Positions 54,289 through 63,669 of a stretch of 64,000 bases of DNA are shown here, in pieces. The notes below the pieces were generated by a model, which worked only from the letters and a program-made list of their open reading frames with translations, was not told the origin of the DNA and searched no databases. The position numbers and the translations under genes were made by a program. Numbering within the stretch: the stretch's first letter is position 1; the number at the start of each line of letters is the position of its first letter. Origin of the DNA: Erythrobacter cryptus DSM 12079 (GTDB taxonomy: Bacteria; Pseudomonadota; Alphaproteobacteria; Sphingomonadales; Sphingomonadaceae); NCBI RefSeq assembly GCF_000422985.1, contig NZ_AUHC01000001.1:1-64000 (forward strand), given 5' to 3'.

Positions 54289-56091
54289 TCAATCGGCAAA
54301 GGCGGCATCTTCCAGTTGCAATTCCGCCGCTGGCCGCGCGCCCCAGTCATCGAGCCGCGCCCGCCCGGCCAGGTAGAAGCGGCGGCCCTGGTGGCGGTGG
54401 AGCAGGGTCTGGCCGAGTTCGCTTTCGGCCGCGCGAAAGGCGATTGCCTTGAGGCTGCGGCCATCCGGCCCGCTGGCAATGAGGCGCAGGTGATCCTTGC
54501 CCACCACATCGGCCTTGACGATCCTGACCGGGCCGATGGCAACGCGCGGGGCGGGCCAGCCGACCCCATAGGGCCCGGCGGCCTCGAGCGTTTCGACCAG
54601 CTCGGCTGTCAGCCCGCCGGGGGCAAGCGCAAGATCGAGCAGCATCGCCTGATCGGCGCGGGCGCGATCGACCTCGCGGGCGAGGCGCTCATCAAGAAAG
54701 CCGGCAAAATCGGCAAGGCGCGCGGTCTCGATCGTCAGCCCCGCGGCCATGGCATGCCCGCCGCCTGCCACCAGCAGGCCCGATTCGCGCGCGGCGATCA
54801 CCCCGGCGCCGAGATCGACCCCGCTGATCGAGCGGCCCGAGCCCTTGCCCTGGCCCTCAGCCTCGTCGAGCGCGATCACGATCGCGGGCTTGCCGGTCTT
54901 TTCCTTGATGCGGCCGGCGACGATCCCGATCACCCCGGGATGCCAGCCATGCCCGGCCAGCACCTGGACTGCCATGTTGTGCTGCCCGGCAAGCTGCGCC
55001 TCGGCCGCCTCCTGCACCGCCGACTCGATCGCGCGGCGCTCCTCGTTGAGCTGCGAGAGCTGCGCGGCGATGGCGCGGGCTTCCTCGGGATCGGCGGTGG
55101 TGAGCAGCCGCACCCCCAGCGTGGCCTCGCCGATCCGCCCCCCGGCGTTGATGCGCGGGCCGAGGGCAAAGCCAAGGTCGCTGCAGCGCGGCGCGCGGGT
55201 GAGGCGGCTGGCATCCATCAGCGCCGCCATGCCGATCCGCGCGCGCCTGGCGAGCACCTTGAGGCCCTGGGCCACGAAGGCGCGGTTGAGGCCATGGAGC
55301 GCGGCGACATCGGCCACCGTGCCAAGCGCGACGAGATCGAGCAGGCCGATGAGATCGGGCTCGGGCCGCTGCGCGAACCAGCCCCTGGCGCGCAGGGTGC
55401 GCACCAGCGCCACCGCAAGGAGGAAGGCCACGCCCACCGCGGCAAGGTGGCCATGGGCCGCGGCGGCGTCGCTCTCGTCGAGCCGGTTGGGATTGACCAG
55501 CGCCAGCGCCGGGGGCAGCTCGGGCGGGCACTTGTGGTGATCGACCACGATCACCTCGACCCCGGCTTCGCGCGCCATCGCCAGCGCCTCGTGCGCCATG
55601 GCGCCGCAATCGACGGTGACGATCAGCCGCGTGCCGCGCTCGGCAAGGCGCACCAGCGCCTCGCCCGAAGGGCCATAGCCTTCGAGCAGGCGATCGGGGA
55701 TGTAATGATCGGCCTCGTGCCCAAGCTGGCGCAGCAGATCGATCAGCAGCGCCGCGCTGGTGGCGCCATCGACATCATAATCGCCATAGATCGTCACCCT
55801 CTCGCCGGCCATGACGCAATCGGCGAGCCGCTCTGCCGCCGCGTCCATGTCGCGGAAGATCGAGGGATCAGGCAGGAAGGCGCGCAAGGTGGGCCGCATG
55901 TGGCGGGCCAGATCGGCGGGCGCGACGCCGCGGGTGAGCAGCAACTGCTCGGTGATCGAGCGCGCCAGACCGCGCGGATCGCCCTCGATTTCCATGTTGC
56001 CGCCGCGCCAGCGCCAGGCCTTGCCCGAAAGCGAGGCGGCAACGCCAAGCGCCGGGGCAGGCCCGCGCGGGGGCAGGGGGTGGGTGGCCAT
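54289..56091 (-). CDS. recJ: Single-stranded-DNA-specific exonuclease RecJ
   Basis: A 600-residue 5'-3' exonuclease. DHH motifs are DYDVDG (104-109) and DHHKC (184-188), and the DHHA1 motif GGHAMAAG is present near 430. It works in mismatch and recombination repair. Length and motifs are normal. It is divergent from the flavodoxin-like gene. Confidence 0.95.
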   Translation of the reverse strand: MATHPLPPRGPAPALGVAASLSGKAWRWRGGNMEIEGDPRGLARSITEQLLLTRGVAPADLARHMRPTLRAFLPDPSIFRDMDAAAERLADCVMAGERVTIYGDYDVDGATSAALLIDLLRQLGHEADHYIPDRLLEGYGPSGEALVRLAERGTRLIVTVDCGAMAHEALAMAREAGVEVIVVDHHKCPPELPPALALVNPNRLDESDAAAAHGHLAAVGVAFLLAVALVRTLRARGWFAQRPEPDLIGLLDLVALGTVADVAALHGLNRAFVAQGLKVLARRARIGMAALMDASRLTRAPRCSDLGFALGPRINAGGRIGEATLGVRLLTTADPEEARAIAAQLSQLNEERRAIESAVQEAAEAQLAGQHNMAVQVLAGHGWHPGVIGIVAGRIKEKTGKPAIVIALDEAEGQGKGSGRSISGVDLGAGVIAARESGLLVAGGGHAMAAGLTIETARLADFAGFLDERLAREVDRARADQAMLLDLALAPGGLTAELVETLEAAGPYGVGWPAPRVAIGPVRIVKADVVGKDHLRLIASGPDGRSLKAIAFRAAESELGQTLLHRHQGRRFYLAGRARLDDWGARPAAELQLEDAAFAD

Positions 56092-56173
56092 GGCGCTGCT
56101 TTAGCCCAAGCGCGCCGCGGCTGACAGCGCGCGGCGTTGACAATCGACAGGCAAAGCGGCCAGCGAGCGATGG

Positions 56174-56662
56174 ATGGATGCTGCGCCCAGCCTGTTGATC
56201 CTCTGGCACAGCCGCACCGGCGCCGCCGCGGCGATGGCCCGCGCCGCGGCCGAAGGGGCGGGGCCAGCGGCGCGGCTGGTGCGGGCCGAGGCCGCCGATC
56301 CGCCGCTGCTGCTTGAAGGGCAAGGCTACATCTTCTGCTGCCCGGAAAACCTCGGCACCACCAGCGGGGTGATGAAGGAGATGTTCGACCGCTGCTACTA
56401 TCCGCTGCTCGGGCGGATCGCGGGGCGCCCCTATGCCACGCTCATCGCCGCCGGATCGGACGGCACCGGGGCCGAGCGCCAGATCGACCGGATCGTCACC
56501 GGCTGGCGGCTGCGGCGCGTGGCCCCGGGGCTGATCGCCAATCTTGCCGCGCAAACCCCCGAGGAGATCGCCGCGCCCAAGCAGGTACCCCAAAGGGTGC
56601 TGGCCGAATGCCGCGATCTCGGCGCGGCGCTGGCCGAAGGGCTGCGGCTTGGCATCTTCTAG
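56174..56662 (+). CDS. Flavodoxin-like NAD(P)H-dependent reductase
   Basis: A 162-residue flavodoxin-fold protein. ILWHSRTGAAAAMA near 9-22 resembles the FMN phosphate loop, and GYIFCCPENLGTTSGVMKEMFDRCYY near 51-76 is the second FMN-binding segment. Substrate and partner are unknown. Confidence 0.78.
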   Translation: MDAAPSLLILWHSRTGAAAAMARAAAEGAGPAARLVRAEAADPPLLLEGQGYIFCCPENLGTTSGVMKEMFDRCYYPLLGRIAGRPYATLIAAGSDGTGAERQIDRIVTGWRLRRVAPGLIANLAAQTPEEIAAPKQVPQRVLAECRDLGAALAEGLRLGIF

Positions 56663-56726
56663 AGATTGCCCCGAAAAGGGACAATCCACCCCTTTGGGGA
56701 CTCGACGCTCACCGGCAAAAGCGCCA

Positions 56727-57557
56727 ATGTTTGCACGAGGTTCGGTGCCTGCGGGCAATAGCAGAGGGTCTTTGCCAATTTCACCGTCGCGGCGCGCTGA
56801 AGATGCCGATCTGCACCTGCTGTTTGTCGCGGGCAAACGGCCGGATTTGCCTGCCCTCCGGCGCTTTGCCGCTACGCTGCCGGGTCTCAGCATCAGCCAC
56901 GCGCCAGCGAGCGATCGGGGGGTCGCCGAGGAACCCGCCTGGCCCGGGCAGCCGCTGTGGATCGAACTCTTGAGCGATGGGCTCACCTTTGATCTTGCCG
57001 GGCTTGCCCCGGGCCCCTCTTGCCCCTTCCCGGTGATCGAGCACCGCTTCGACCTTTCCAGCCTGCCCGGCCCGGCCAGCCACGAGGCCTTGACCTTGCG
57101 CCCCGGGCCGCATCTCGCCCCGGGGGGCGCGAGCATGCCGGTGATGCGCGCGCTGCTTGCGCTTGGCTGCCATCTGGTGCGCCAGTTCGAGGCTCTCGAG
57201 GCGCTCGCCTGGGGCCCGGCGCGCAGCGCCATCGGGCGGCGCTTCTTCGAATCGGTCACCGCCGCCTGGCTCGATGGCGGGCCGTTCCCGGCGCTGGGGC
57301 TTACCTCCTTCGTCGCCAGTATCGATGGCGCGCTCGAGACCATCGGGCTCGATTTCTGGATCGGGCAGGAGCTGCGGATCGAGCCGCCGCTCGCGGCCGA
57401 TCAGGTCGCGGCAACCCGGCTCGGCATCAGGCTGGTCAATCACCTGGTGCTGAGCGGCGGCCTCGCCGAGGAAGAGCGCATCACCGCGCCTGACGGCACC
57501 CGTCTGCTGCTGCGCCCGGCGCGCCAGCGGGGCCGCATCAGCGTGTGGCGCGAATAG
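56727..57557 (+). CDS. Protein of unknown function upstream of the AHH-type gene
   Basis: A 276-residue soluble protein with no recognised domain. It contains HLLFVAGKRPDLPALRRFA at the start of the ordered part, and a central ALLALGCHLVRQFEALEALAW helix region. The start codon is uncertain: the ATG at 56727 gives the longest plausible protein, and the first about 25 residues are low-complexity. The stop is directly followed by the ATG of the AHH-type gene (TAGATG), so the two are probably co-transcribed. Confidence 0.6.
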   Translation: MFARGSVPAGNSRGSLPISPSRRAEDADLHLLFVAGKRPDLPALRRFAATLPGLSISHAPASDRGVAEEPAWPGQPLWIELLSDGLTFDLAGLAPGPSCPFPVIEHRFDLSSLPGPASHEALTLRPGPHLAPGGASMPVMRALLALGCHLVRQFEALEALAWGPARSAIGRRFFESVTAAWLDGGPFPALGLTSFVASIDGALETIGLDFWIGQELRIEPPLAADQVAATRLGIRLVNHLVLSGGLAEEERITAPDGTRLLLRPARQRGRISVWRE

Positions 57558-58073
57558 ATGCGCAAGAAGGGGCGTTCATGCCGCCCGGCGATCGCCTTCC
57601 GGGCCGTCAACTGCCCGGGCGCGGCGGGCTATGATCCCGGGCTGCAACGCCATCATCTCCTGCCCCGGCAATTGCTCTCGCAGCGCTGCTTTGCCGGCCT
57701 CTTCGCCGCGATCGGGTGCGAGCGGGTGGGGTTTGACGATTTCCGCGCCAACGGTCTCTTGCTGCCCGCCACCGAGGCGGCGAGCCTGCGCACCGGCATG
57801 CCGCTCCACCGCGGCCCGCACCGGCGCTACAACGAGGTGGTGATCGCCCGGGTCGGGCGGATCGAGGCGCGCTGGCAGCAGGCCCGCCTCCGCGACGAGG
57901 CCGCTGCGCTCATCGAGGCGCTGGAGCGGCTGCGCCTGCTTCAGGCCGCGCTCAGGCGCCAGCTGCTCGACCAGCAGCGGCGCCTGGTGCTCAGCCGCAA
58001 GGACCCGCTTGGCGCCGGCTTCGACTTTGCCGAGCTTGACGCCATGGCCGAGGCGCTGTGGGCCGCCGAATAG
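57558..58073 (+). CDS. AHH-domain (HNH/endonuclease VII-like) nuclease family protein
   Basis: A 171-residue protein. HHLLPRQLL (32-40), a conserved middle FDDFRANGLLLPAT, and HRGPHRRYNEVV form the AHH pattern of the HNH/ENDO VII superfamily predicted nucleases. A C-terminal helical region follows with leucine-rich coiled-coil character. AHH domains are often toxins in polymorphic toxin systems, but here the gene is freestanding with a coupled unknown gene in front. Confidence 0.7.
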   Translation: MRKKGRSCRPAIAFRAVNCPGAAGYDPGLQRHHLLPRQLLSQRCFAGLFAAIGCERVGFDDFRANGLLLPATEAASLRTGMPLHRGPHRRYNEVVIARVGRIEARWQQARLRDEAAALIEALERLRLLQAALRRQLLDQQRRLVLSRKDPLGAGFDFAELDAMAEALWAAE

Positions 58074-58089
58074 GCGCGGGGAAGGGCGC

Positions 58090-59094
58090 CTATTCCGCCG
58101 CCTCGGCCAGCGCCGCCCAGGGGGTGAAGTCGGACTTGGCCAGCAGCGCGGCCTTGGCGGCGTGATATTCGCGCTCAAGCCGGGCGACCAGATCTTCGAC
58201 CGTGCCGACCTGCTTGATCGTGCCGATCCCCTGGCCTGATCCCCAGATGTCCTTCCACGCCTTGGCCTTGGTGTTGCCGCCGCTGCCGAAGTTCATCTTG
58301 CTCGGATCGCTCTCGGGCAGGTTGTCGGGATCGAGCCCGGCGGCCACGATCGAGGAGCGCAGGTAATTGCCATGCACCCCGGTGAAGAGGTTGGTGTAAA
58401 CGATGCCCTCGGCCGTCCCTTCCACGATCGCCTGCTTGTAGGCCTCGGCGGCATTGGCCTCGCGGGTGGCGATGAAGGCGCTTCCGGCATAGGCAAAATC
58501 GGCGCGCAGCGCCTGGGCGGCAAGGATCGAGGCGCCGTGGGCGATCGCGCCCGAGAGCGCCACCGGCCCATCGAACCATTCGCGGATTTCCTGCATAAGC
58601 GCGAAGGGCGAGAGCGCGCCGGCATGGCCACCCGCCCCGGCGGCCACCGGGATGAGGCCATCGGCGCCCTTGGCGATCGCCTTTTCGGCAAAGCGGTTGT
58701 TGATCACATCATGCATGGTGATCCCGCCCCAGTTCCTGACCGCCTGATAGACCTCCTCGCGCGCGCCGAGCGAGGTGATGATCATCGGCACCTGCCACTT
58801 CTCGCAGGTCGCCATGTCGGCCTCGACCCGGTCATTGGTCTTGTGGATGATCTGGTTGACGGCAAAGGGCGCCGCCGGGCGATCGGGGTGCATGCGGTTG
58901 TGCTTGGCCAGCTCCTCGGTGATCTGATGGAGCCATTCATCGAGCAGCGATTGCGGCCGGGCATTGAGGGCCGGGAAGCTGCCGATGATCCCGGCCTTGC
59001 ACTGGGCAATCACCAGTTCCGGCCCCGAGACGATGAACAGCGGCGAGCCGATCAGCGGCAGGCGCAGGCGATCAAACGGAGCGGGAAGCGGCAT
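58090..59094 (-). CDS. NAD(P)H-dependent flavin oxidoreductase (nitronate monooxygenase-like)
   Basis: A 334-residue TIM-barrel flavoprotein of the 2-nitropropane dioxygenase group. The FMN-binding segments PVAAGAGGHAGALSPFAL (about 149-166) and ALSGAIAHGASILAA (about 178-192) are clear, and PLIGSPLFIVSGPELVIAQ begins the barrel. Substrate cannot be inferred; many are nitronate monooxygenases, others are NADH:quinone reductases. Confidence 0.85.
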   Translation of the reverse strand: MPLPAPFDRLRLPLIGSPLFIVSGPELVIAQCKAGIIGSFPALNARPQSLLDEWLHQITEELAKHNRMHPDRPAAPFAVNQIIHKTNDRVEADMATCEKWQVPMIITSLGAREEVYQAVRNWGGITMHDVINNRFAEKAIAKGADGLIPVAAGAGGHAGALSPFALMQEIREWFDGPVALSGAIAHGASILAAQALRADFAYAGSAFIATREANAAEAYKQAIVEGTAEGIVYTNLFTGVHGNYLRSSIVAAGLDPDNLPESDPSKMNFGSGGNTKAKAWKDIWGSGQGIGTIKQVGTVEDLVARLEREYHAAKAALLAKSDFTPWAALAEAAE

Positions 59095-59186
59095 CGGTTT
59101 CTCCTCAAAACGTGTTTCGGCTTCAACCCGCCTCTAAAGCGCCGGTTCCGCCCCTGCCAAGCGCGTTTTTGATGGGAAGCCAAGGC

Positions 59187-60233
59187 TCAGGCGAGCAGCT
59201 CCTCGAGGCCATAGAAGCGCGCCGCGGTGCCGGCATAGAGCGCGGCCTTCTCCTCGGCGCTCATCGCGCGGGTGAGGCGCTTGAAGGCATTCCACAGCAC
59301 CGCGTAATCGGCCCCCCAATAGTCAACCGGATAGTTGCTCTCGAACATCGCCCGGTCTGGCCCGAAGGCCTCGATGCAGGTCTCGATATAGGGGCGCCAG
59401 AGCGCGGCGAGATGTTCCGAGCCGTGGCCCGCGGCAGGGCCATCCTCGGGCAGGCCGCAAAAGGCCATGGCCAGCCCGCCGAGCTTGACCACCACGTTCT
59501 CGCAGCGCGCAAGCTCGTGGATGTTGCGGCGCCAGATGTCGAAACGCTCGTGCAGCCTGCCCTTGTAGCTGGCAACGCCCAGCGGCGTGCCGCAATGGTC
59601 AAGGCAGATCGGCTGATCGGGAAAGGCGCGCGCAAGGTCGATCACATCGGGCAATTGCGGCTCGAGCACCCAGGCATCGAAGGTGAGGCCGCGCCGCGCC
59701 AGCTCGGCAAAGCCGGCGCGGAAGGCGCTATCGCGGTAAAGGCCTTCGGGCGCGTGGAAGGGCGGGCCGAGCACTTCGGGATCGGCATCCCAGGCGCCCT
59801 GGTGGCGAATCCCGCGGAACCGGCGCGGGGCGGCCTCCTGCAGCGCATCGAGCACCGCGCCCGCGCCGCTGCCGAGCAGGAGATTGGCATGGCCGATAAT
59901 CCCGGCGCAGTAAGCTTGCGGGCCATAGAGCCCGCTCGCGCTCTGGGCGGCGACGCCGTTCACATATTCGACCTCGCCCACGGGCTTCAATGCCTCGCCA
60001 TAGGCGCCGTTGTAGAAGGCGCCGCATTCCATGAACACCGTGCCGAGGATCTTATGGCCGCTCTCCGAAAGGTGCGCGTGGAGCTGGTCGAAGGTGTAAT
60101 AGGCATTGTCCACCAGCGCGGCGATGAAGGGGTGCCGCGGCTCGGGGAACATCGGCATCAGCGGGCGCAGATCCCACAGGTGATGGTGCGGATCGATGAT
60201 CGGCAGATCGGGTTCGAGGATTTCTTCGGTCAT
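59187..60233 (-). CDS. Amidohydrolase-2 family metal-dependent hydrolase
   Basis: A 348-residue amidohydrolase-2 family protein. The N-terminal IIDPHHHLWD (12-21) holds the metal-binding HxH, and LDHCG in the middle is the second conserved His site; ESNYPVD contains the C-terminal Asp. It resembles the PDC (2-pyrone-4,6-dicarboxylate) hydrolase-like branch. The ATG at 60233 is preferred over an upstream start. The next gene on the same strand is a DUF2189 protein 78 bp away, with no obvious pathway. Confidence 0.82.
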   Translation of the reverse strand: MTEEILEPDLPIIDPHHHLWDLRPLMPMFPEPRHPFIAALVDNAYYTFDQLHAHLSESGHKILGTVFMECGAFYNGAYGEALKPVGEVEYVNGVAAQSASGLYGPQAYCAGIIGHANLLLGSGAGAVLDALQEAAPRRFRGIRHQGAWDADPEVLGPPFHAPEGLYRDSAFRAGFAELARRGLTFDAWVLEPQLPDVIDLARAFPDQPICLDHCGTPLGVASYKGRLHERFDIWRRNIHELARCENVVVKLGGLAMAFCGLPEDGPAAGHGSEHLAALWRPYIETCIEAFGPDRAMFESNYPVDYWGADYAVLWNAFKRLTRAMSAEEKAALYAGTAARFYGLEELLA

Positions 60234-60311
60234 GGGCTCTCCCTTGCGCGCTCTTGCGGTGCGTGTCTGGCCCAAGACCTAACCCGTGCGAGGGCCCGCG
60301 TCATTCCACAA

Positions 60312-61121
60312 TCAGACAACCGCCCGGCGATAGAGGTGCCAGGTGGCGTGTCCCAGCACCGGCAGGGCGATGATGAGTCCGAGAAAGGCCGGGATCAGCG
60401 CGGCGAGCAGCACCGCGGCGATCAGCCCCGCCCAGGCGAGCATCACCACGGGGTGGGTGCGCACCACCTTGAGGCTGGTGATGATCGCGGTGAGGAAATC
60501 GACCTTGCGGTCAACCAGCAGCGGCAGGCTCACCACCGTCATGGCATAGAAGGCGAGCGCCAGCACCCCGCCGACCGCGCTGCCCACCGCCAGCATAGCT
60601 AGACCAGATGGTGCCAGCAGCACCGCCAGCGCCTCGGTCGGACTGGCACCCATGCCGCTGGTGCCCATGAAGATCGCGAAGATCGCATGGGCGATGATCA
60701 TCCAGAAGGCAAAGGCGACAAACACGATCACCCCCATCGAGAGGATCTGGTCATCCCCGTGGCCCTTGAGCGCCCCTAGCACCGCGCGCCAGACCAGCGG
60801 CTCGCCGCGCTCGCGCCGGCGGCTGGCTTCATAAAGGCCGACCGCGACGAAGGGCGCCACCAGCGGGAAGCCCGCGATCGCCGGGATCAGCCAGCTTGGT
60901 TCGCCGCCAGCAAGACTGGCCCAGCCGATAAGTAGCCCTGCGAGCACATAGACCCCGCCGAAGAAGAGGCCGAAGCGCGGCATCGCCGCAAAATCTTGCG
61001 CGCCCGCCTTGAGCGCCGCGCCAAGATCGCCAAGGGCGAGCCTGCCTGCCACCTGCGGCACAGGGGCAAGCCCCGCGCCTTGCGCCAGCCCTGCCGCGTC
61101 ATCCGTGCCTGACACTGCCAT
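60312..61121 (-). CDS. DUF2189 family integral membrane protein
   Basis: A 269-residue protein with about six hydrophobic helices beginning at RFGLFFGGVYVLAGLLIGW. It fits DUF2189, found in alphaproteobacteria and of unknown function. The basic DUF2189 loop between helices is visible (EASRRRERGEPLVWRAVL). ATG at 61121 is used. Confidence 0.75.
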   Translation of the reverse strand: MAVSGTDDAAGLAQGAGLAPVPQVAGRLALGDLGAALKAGAQDFAAMPRFGLFFGGVYVLAGLLIGWASLAGGEPSWLIPAIAGFPLVAPFVAVGLYEASRRRERGEPLVWRAVLGALKGHGDDQILSMGVIVFVAFAFWMIIAHAIFAIFMGTSGMGASPTEALAVLLAPSGLAMLAVGSAVGGVLALAFYAMTVVSLPLLVDRKVDFLTAIITSLKVVRTHPVVMLAWAGLIAAVLLAALIPAFLGLIIALPVLGHATWHLYRRAVV

Positions 61122-61196
61122 GCGCGCCTCCCCGCCTGCCGTGTGTGGGGCAAATCTGCGCGCAAATGGGCGCTGGTGCAAGCGGGCGCGACCGCC

Positions 61197-62885
61197 TCAG
61201 GCTTCGGCGAGGGCCACCGCACTGTTGGCCGCGCTCAGCACCGCGCGCACGCTGGCGGTGGCGACATCCTCGTCGATCCCGCAGCCCCAGATCGTGCGTC
61301 CGGCCGCATCGCGGCATTCGAGATAGGCAGCGGCGCGCGCATCGGTGCCGGCGCCCAGGGCATGTTCGGTATAGTCCACCACTTCGAGCGTGACGCCGAA
61401 GGCCTCGCGCAGCGTGGTGATCACGCTCGAGATCAGCCCGTTGCCGCGGCCCGAGACCGATTGCTCGCGGCCATCGACCGCGATCGTGCCGGCAAAGATG
61501 CGGGTGCCGTCAGCCGCGCGGCTTTCCTCGTAGCGCACCAGCTGGAAGTGCTTGGGATGGGTCTTGACGTGATAGGCGCGGCGGAAGGCATCCCAGATGT
61601 CGGCCGCGGCCAGCTCGCGCCCCAACTCGTCGGCCAGCCGCTGGACATGGCGGGAGAAATCGGCCTGCATCTTCTTGGGCAGCTTGAGGCCCTGGTCCTT
61701 CTCCAGCACCCAGGCAAAGCCGCCCTTGCCCGATTGCGAATTGACCCGGATCACCGCCTCGTAGGTGCGCCCGAGATCGGCCGGATCGATCGGCAGATAG
61801 GGCACGCGCCAGGTGCCATCGTTCTGCCGCTCGCGCGCCTCGAAGCCTTTCTTGATCGCATCCTGATGGCTGCCGGAAAAGGCGGTATAGACCAGCTCGC
61901 CGCCATAGGGGTGGCGCTGATGGACGGGGATGGCGTTGCAATATTCCACCGTCTCGATCACCCGGTCGATATCCGAGAAATCGAGCCCCGGGGCGATCCC
62001 TTGGGTGTAGAGGTTGAGCGCCATGGTGACGAGGCAGCAATTGCCGGTGCGCTCGCCATTGCCGAACAGGCAGCCCTCGACCCGGTCTGCGCCGGCCATC
62101 AGGCCGAGTTCCGCCGCCGCCACGCCGGTGCCGCGGTCATTATGGGTGTGCAAGCTGATCACCGCGCTTTGCCGATTGGGCAGGTGGCGGCAGAAATATT
62201 CGATCTGGTCGGCATAGATGTTGGGGGTTGCCGCCTCGACCGTGGCCGGCAGGTTGAGGATGATCGGGCGCTCGGGCGTGGGCGCGAGCACCTCCATCAC
62301 CGCGGCGCAGACCTCGATGGAAAAATCGAGTTCGGCGGTGGAGAAGGTCTCGGGCGAGTACTGGAAGTGCCACTGCGTGCCCGGATAGCGCGCCGCCTCG
62401 TCGCGCATCACCTTGGCGCCCGCAACGGCAATGGCCTTGACCTCGTCCTTGCTCATCCGGAACACGATCTCGCGCCAGGCCGGGCTGACCGCGTTGTAGA
62501 GGTGGACGATCGCCGCACGCGCCCCTTCGAGGCTGGCAAAGCTGGTGCGGATCAGATCCTCGCGGCTTTGCGTGAGCACCTGGACGATCACGTCATCGGG
62601 AATCGCGCCCGAGCGCACCAGGCCGGAAATGAAATCGAACTCGGTTGCCCCGGCGCTGGGAAAGCCGATCTCGATCTCCTTGAAGCCGATCTCGACCAAG
62701 AGATCGAGGAAGCGGCGCTTCTTCACCGCGTCCATGGGATCGATGATCGACTGGTTGCCATCGCGCAGATCGGTGGAAAGCCAGCGCGGGGCCTTGGTGA
62801 TCACCCGGCTGGGCCATTGGCGATCGGGAAGGTCGATCTGGCCGAAGGGGCGATATTTGGCGGAAGGATCGGTGAGCATCGGCAT
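61197..62885 (-). CDS. leuA: 2-isopropylmalate synthase (LeuA type 2)
   Basis: A 562-residue enzyme that condenses acetyl-CoA with 2-oxoisovalerate in the first step of leucine synthesis. The catalytic domain starts near [14 protein letters not shown] with the metal-binding HTHNDRG, and a C-terminal LeuA dimer (leucine-sensing) domain follows. Long LeuA type 2 is about 550-570 residues, as here. The start can be either of two near ATGs (62885 or 62879). Upstream is a leader peptide and hairpin typical of attenuation. Confidence 0.93.
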   Translation of the reverse strand: MPMLTDPSAKYRPFGQIDLPDRQWPSRVITKAPRWLSTDLRDGNQSIIDPMDAVKKRRFLDLLVEIGFKEIEIGFPSAGATEFDFISGLVRSGAIPDDVIVQVLTQSREDLIRTSFASLEGARAAIVHLYNAVSPAWREIVFRMSKDEVKAIAVAGAKVMRDEAARYPGTQWHFQYSPETFSTAELDFSIEVCAAVMEVLAPTPERPIILNLPATVEAATPNIYADQIEYFCRHLPNRQSAVISLHTHNDRGTGVAAAELGLMAGADRVEGCLFGNGERTGNCCLVTMALNLYTQGIAPGLDFSDIDRVIETVEYCNAIPVHQRHPYGGELVYTAFSGSHQDAIKKGFEARERQNDGTWRVPYLPIDPADLGRTYEAVIRVNSQSGKGGFAWVLEKDQGLKLPKKMQADFSRHVQRLADELGRELAAADIWDAFRRAYHVKTHPKHFQLVRYEESRAADGTRIFAGTIAVDGREQSVSGRGNGLISSVITTLREAFGVTLEVVDYTEHALGAGTDARAAAYLECRDAAGRTIWGCGIDEDVATASVRAVLSAANSAVALAEA

Positions 62886-62934
62886 GGGAGAAAAGCTCGT
62901 CGCGTTATCGAGGCGGGAAAGGCTGCGGCGGTGA

Positions 62935-62988
62935 CCCTTGGGCGGGGCGCCGCGCCATTTCACGCACGCGGCGGCCTACGCCCAAGGG
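62935..62988 (-). promoter_or_regulatory. Attenuator-like hairpin in the leuA leader
   Basis: A 10-bp inverted repeat, CCCTTGGGCG (62935-62944) and CGCCCAAGGG (62979-62988), with an inner GCCGCG/CGCGGC pairing. Its 5' arm on the minus strand overlaps the end of the leader peptide, as expected for ribosome-controlled pairing. No clear U-run follows, so whether it terminates transcription or hides the leuA ribosome site is open. Confidence 0.55.
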
Positions 62989-63026
62989 CGCATAAGTCGA
63001 AGCAGCGCAAGGCCGGTGCGGTTCAT
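62976..63026 (-). CDS. Leucine-rich leader peptide of leuA
   Basis: A 16-codon ORF, MNRTGLALLRLMRPWA. Four leucines occur at residues 6, 8, 9 and 11. Its stop TAG lies at the base of the 10-bp hairpin 62935-62988. This is the structure expected for leucine-controlled attenuation: a ribosome stalled at Leu codons would change which hairpin forms. The ribosome site before the ATG is weak. Confidence 0.6.
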   Translation of the reverse strand: MNRTGLALLRLMRPWA

Positions 63027-63098
63027 GGGCAGGCTCTTTGCCGAGTCTTGCCGGCGCGCGCAAGGGCGGAATCGCTCGGGGGCGCGGGAAGGGGGCGG

Positions 63099-63575
63099 CT
63101 AGCCGCAGCGCGCGTCGCGGATGATGTTCTGCGCATCGAGCATGATCGAGAGGCGCGGATTGGTGGGATCGGGGTTGACGAAGCCCGGCGTGCCATAGGC
63201 CACGAAGCGTAGGTTGTCGCTGCGCCCCAGTACCTTGACGATCTCGGCCCGGGTGGCCGCGTCCGCCGGCTTGCCGATGAAGGGACCCATCAGCGGCGCC
63301 CCGCAGGTGCGCGCGGCAGGATCAGTAAGGGTGCCGCGGGCAAAAGGCCCGGGCGCGGCGCCGGGCAGGGGCTTGGCGACAACCGGCGTGGCGGTGGCGA
63401 GCGGGGTGGGGACCGCGCTTGCCCCGGTGGCGGGGGTGGCACCAGCCTGGCCGATGCGCGCGGCAAAGCTCTCGGCATCATTGCCCGGCTGTTCGGGCGC
63501 GCTCCCACAGGCTGCCAGCGCCAGCACCGCAGCGGTGAGCGACAGAAGGCGCAAGGACGGGGCAAGGCTGGTCAT
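63099..63575 (-). CDS. Exported lipoprotein with an I78-inhibitor-like C-terminus
   Basis: A 158-residue protein with a lipoprotein signal (AVLALAAC) and a Pro/Ala/Thr-rich linker (about 42-80). The last about 70 residues, ending in NPRLSIMLDAQNIIRDARCG, resemble the I78 peptidase-inhibitor fold: a Cys-containing start (RTCGAPLMGPFIG) and the final RLxxxxDxxxxIxxxxCG. The inhibitor role is by resemblance; envelope location from the signal. Confidence 0.6.
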   Translation of the reverse strand: MTSLAPSLRLLSLTAAVLALAACGSAPEQPGNDAESFAARIGQAGATPATGASAVPTPLATATPVVAKPLPGAAPGPFARGTLTDPAARTCGAPLMGPFIGKPADAATRAEIVKVLGRSDNLRFVAYGTPGFVNPDPTNPRLSIMLDAQNIIRDARCG

Positions 63576-63669
63576 GGCGGAAGGCTCCCTCGCAGAATCG
63601 CGCCGCCTCCAAGCGCCCCTTGCGTTACCGGTTTATGACAGGCCCGCCCCCGCCCGGGGCGCGCGCGGC

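Noticed and set aside
61143..63212. 689-codon plus-strand frame across leuA
   Set aside because: Antisense to leuA and its leader; composition typical of a shadow frame.
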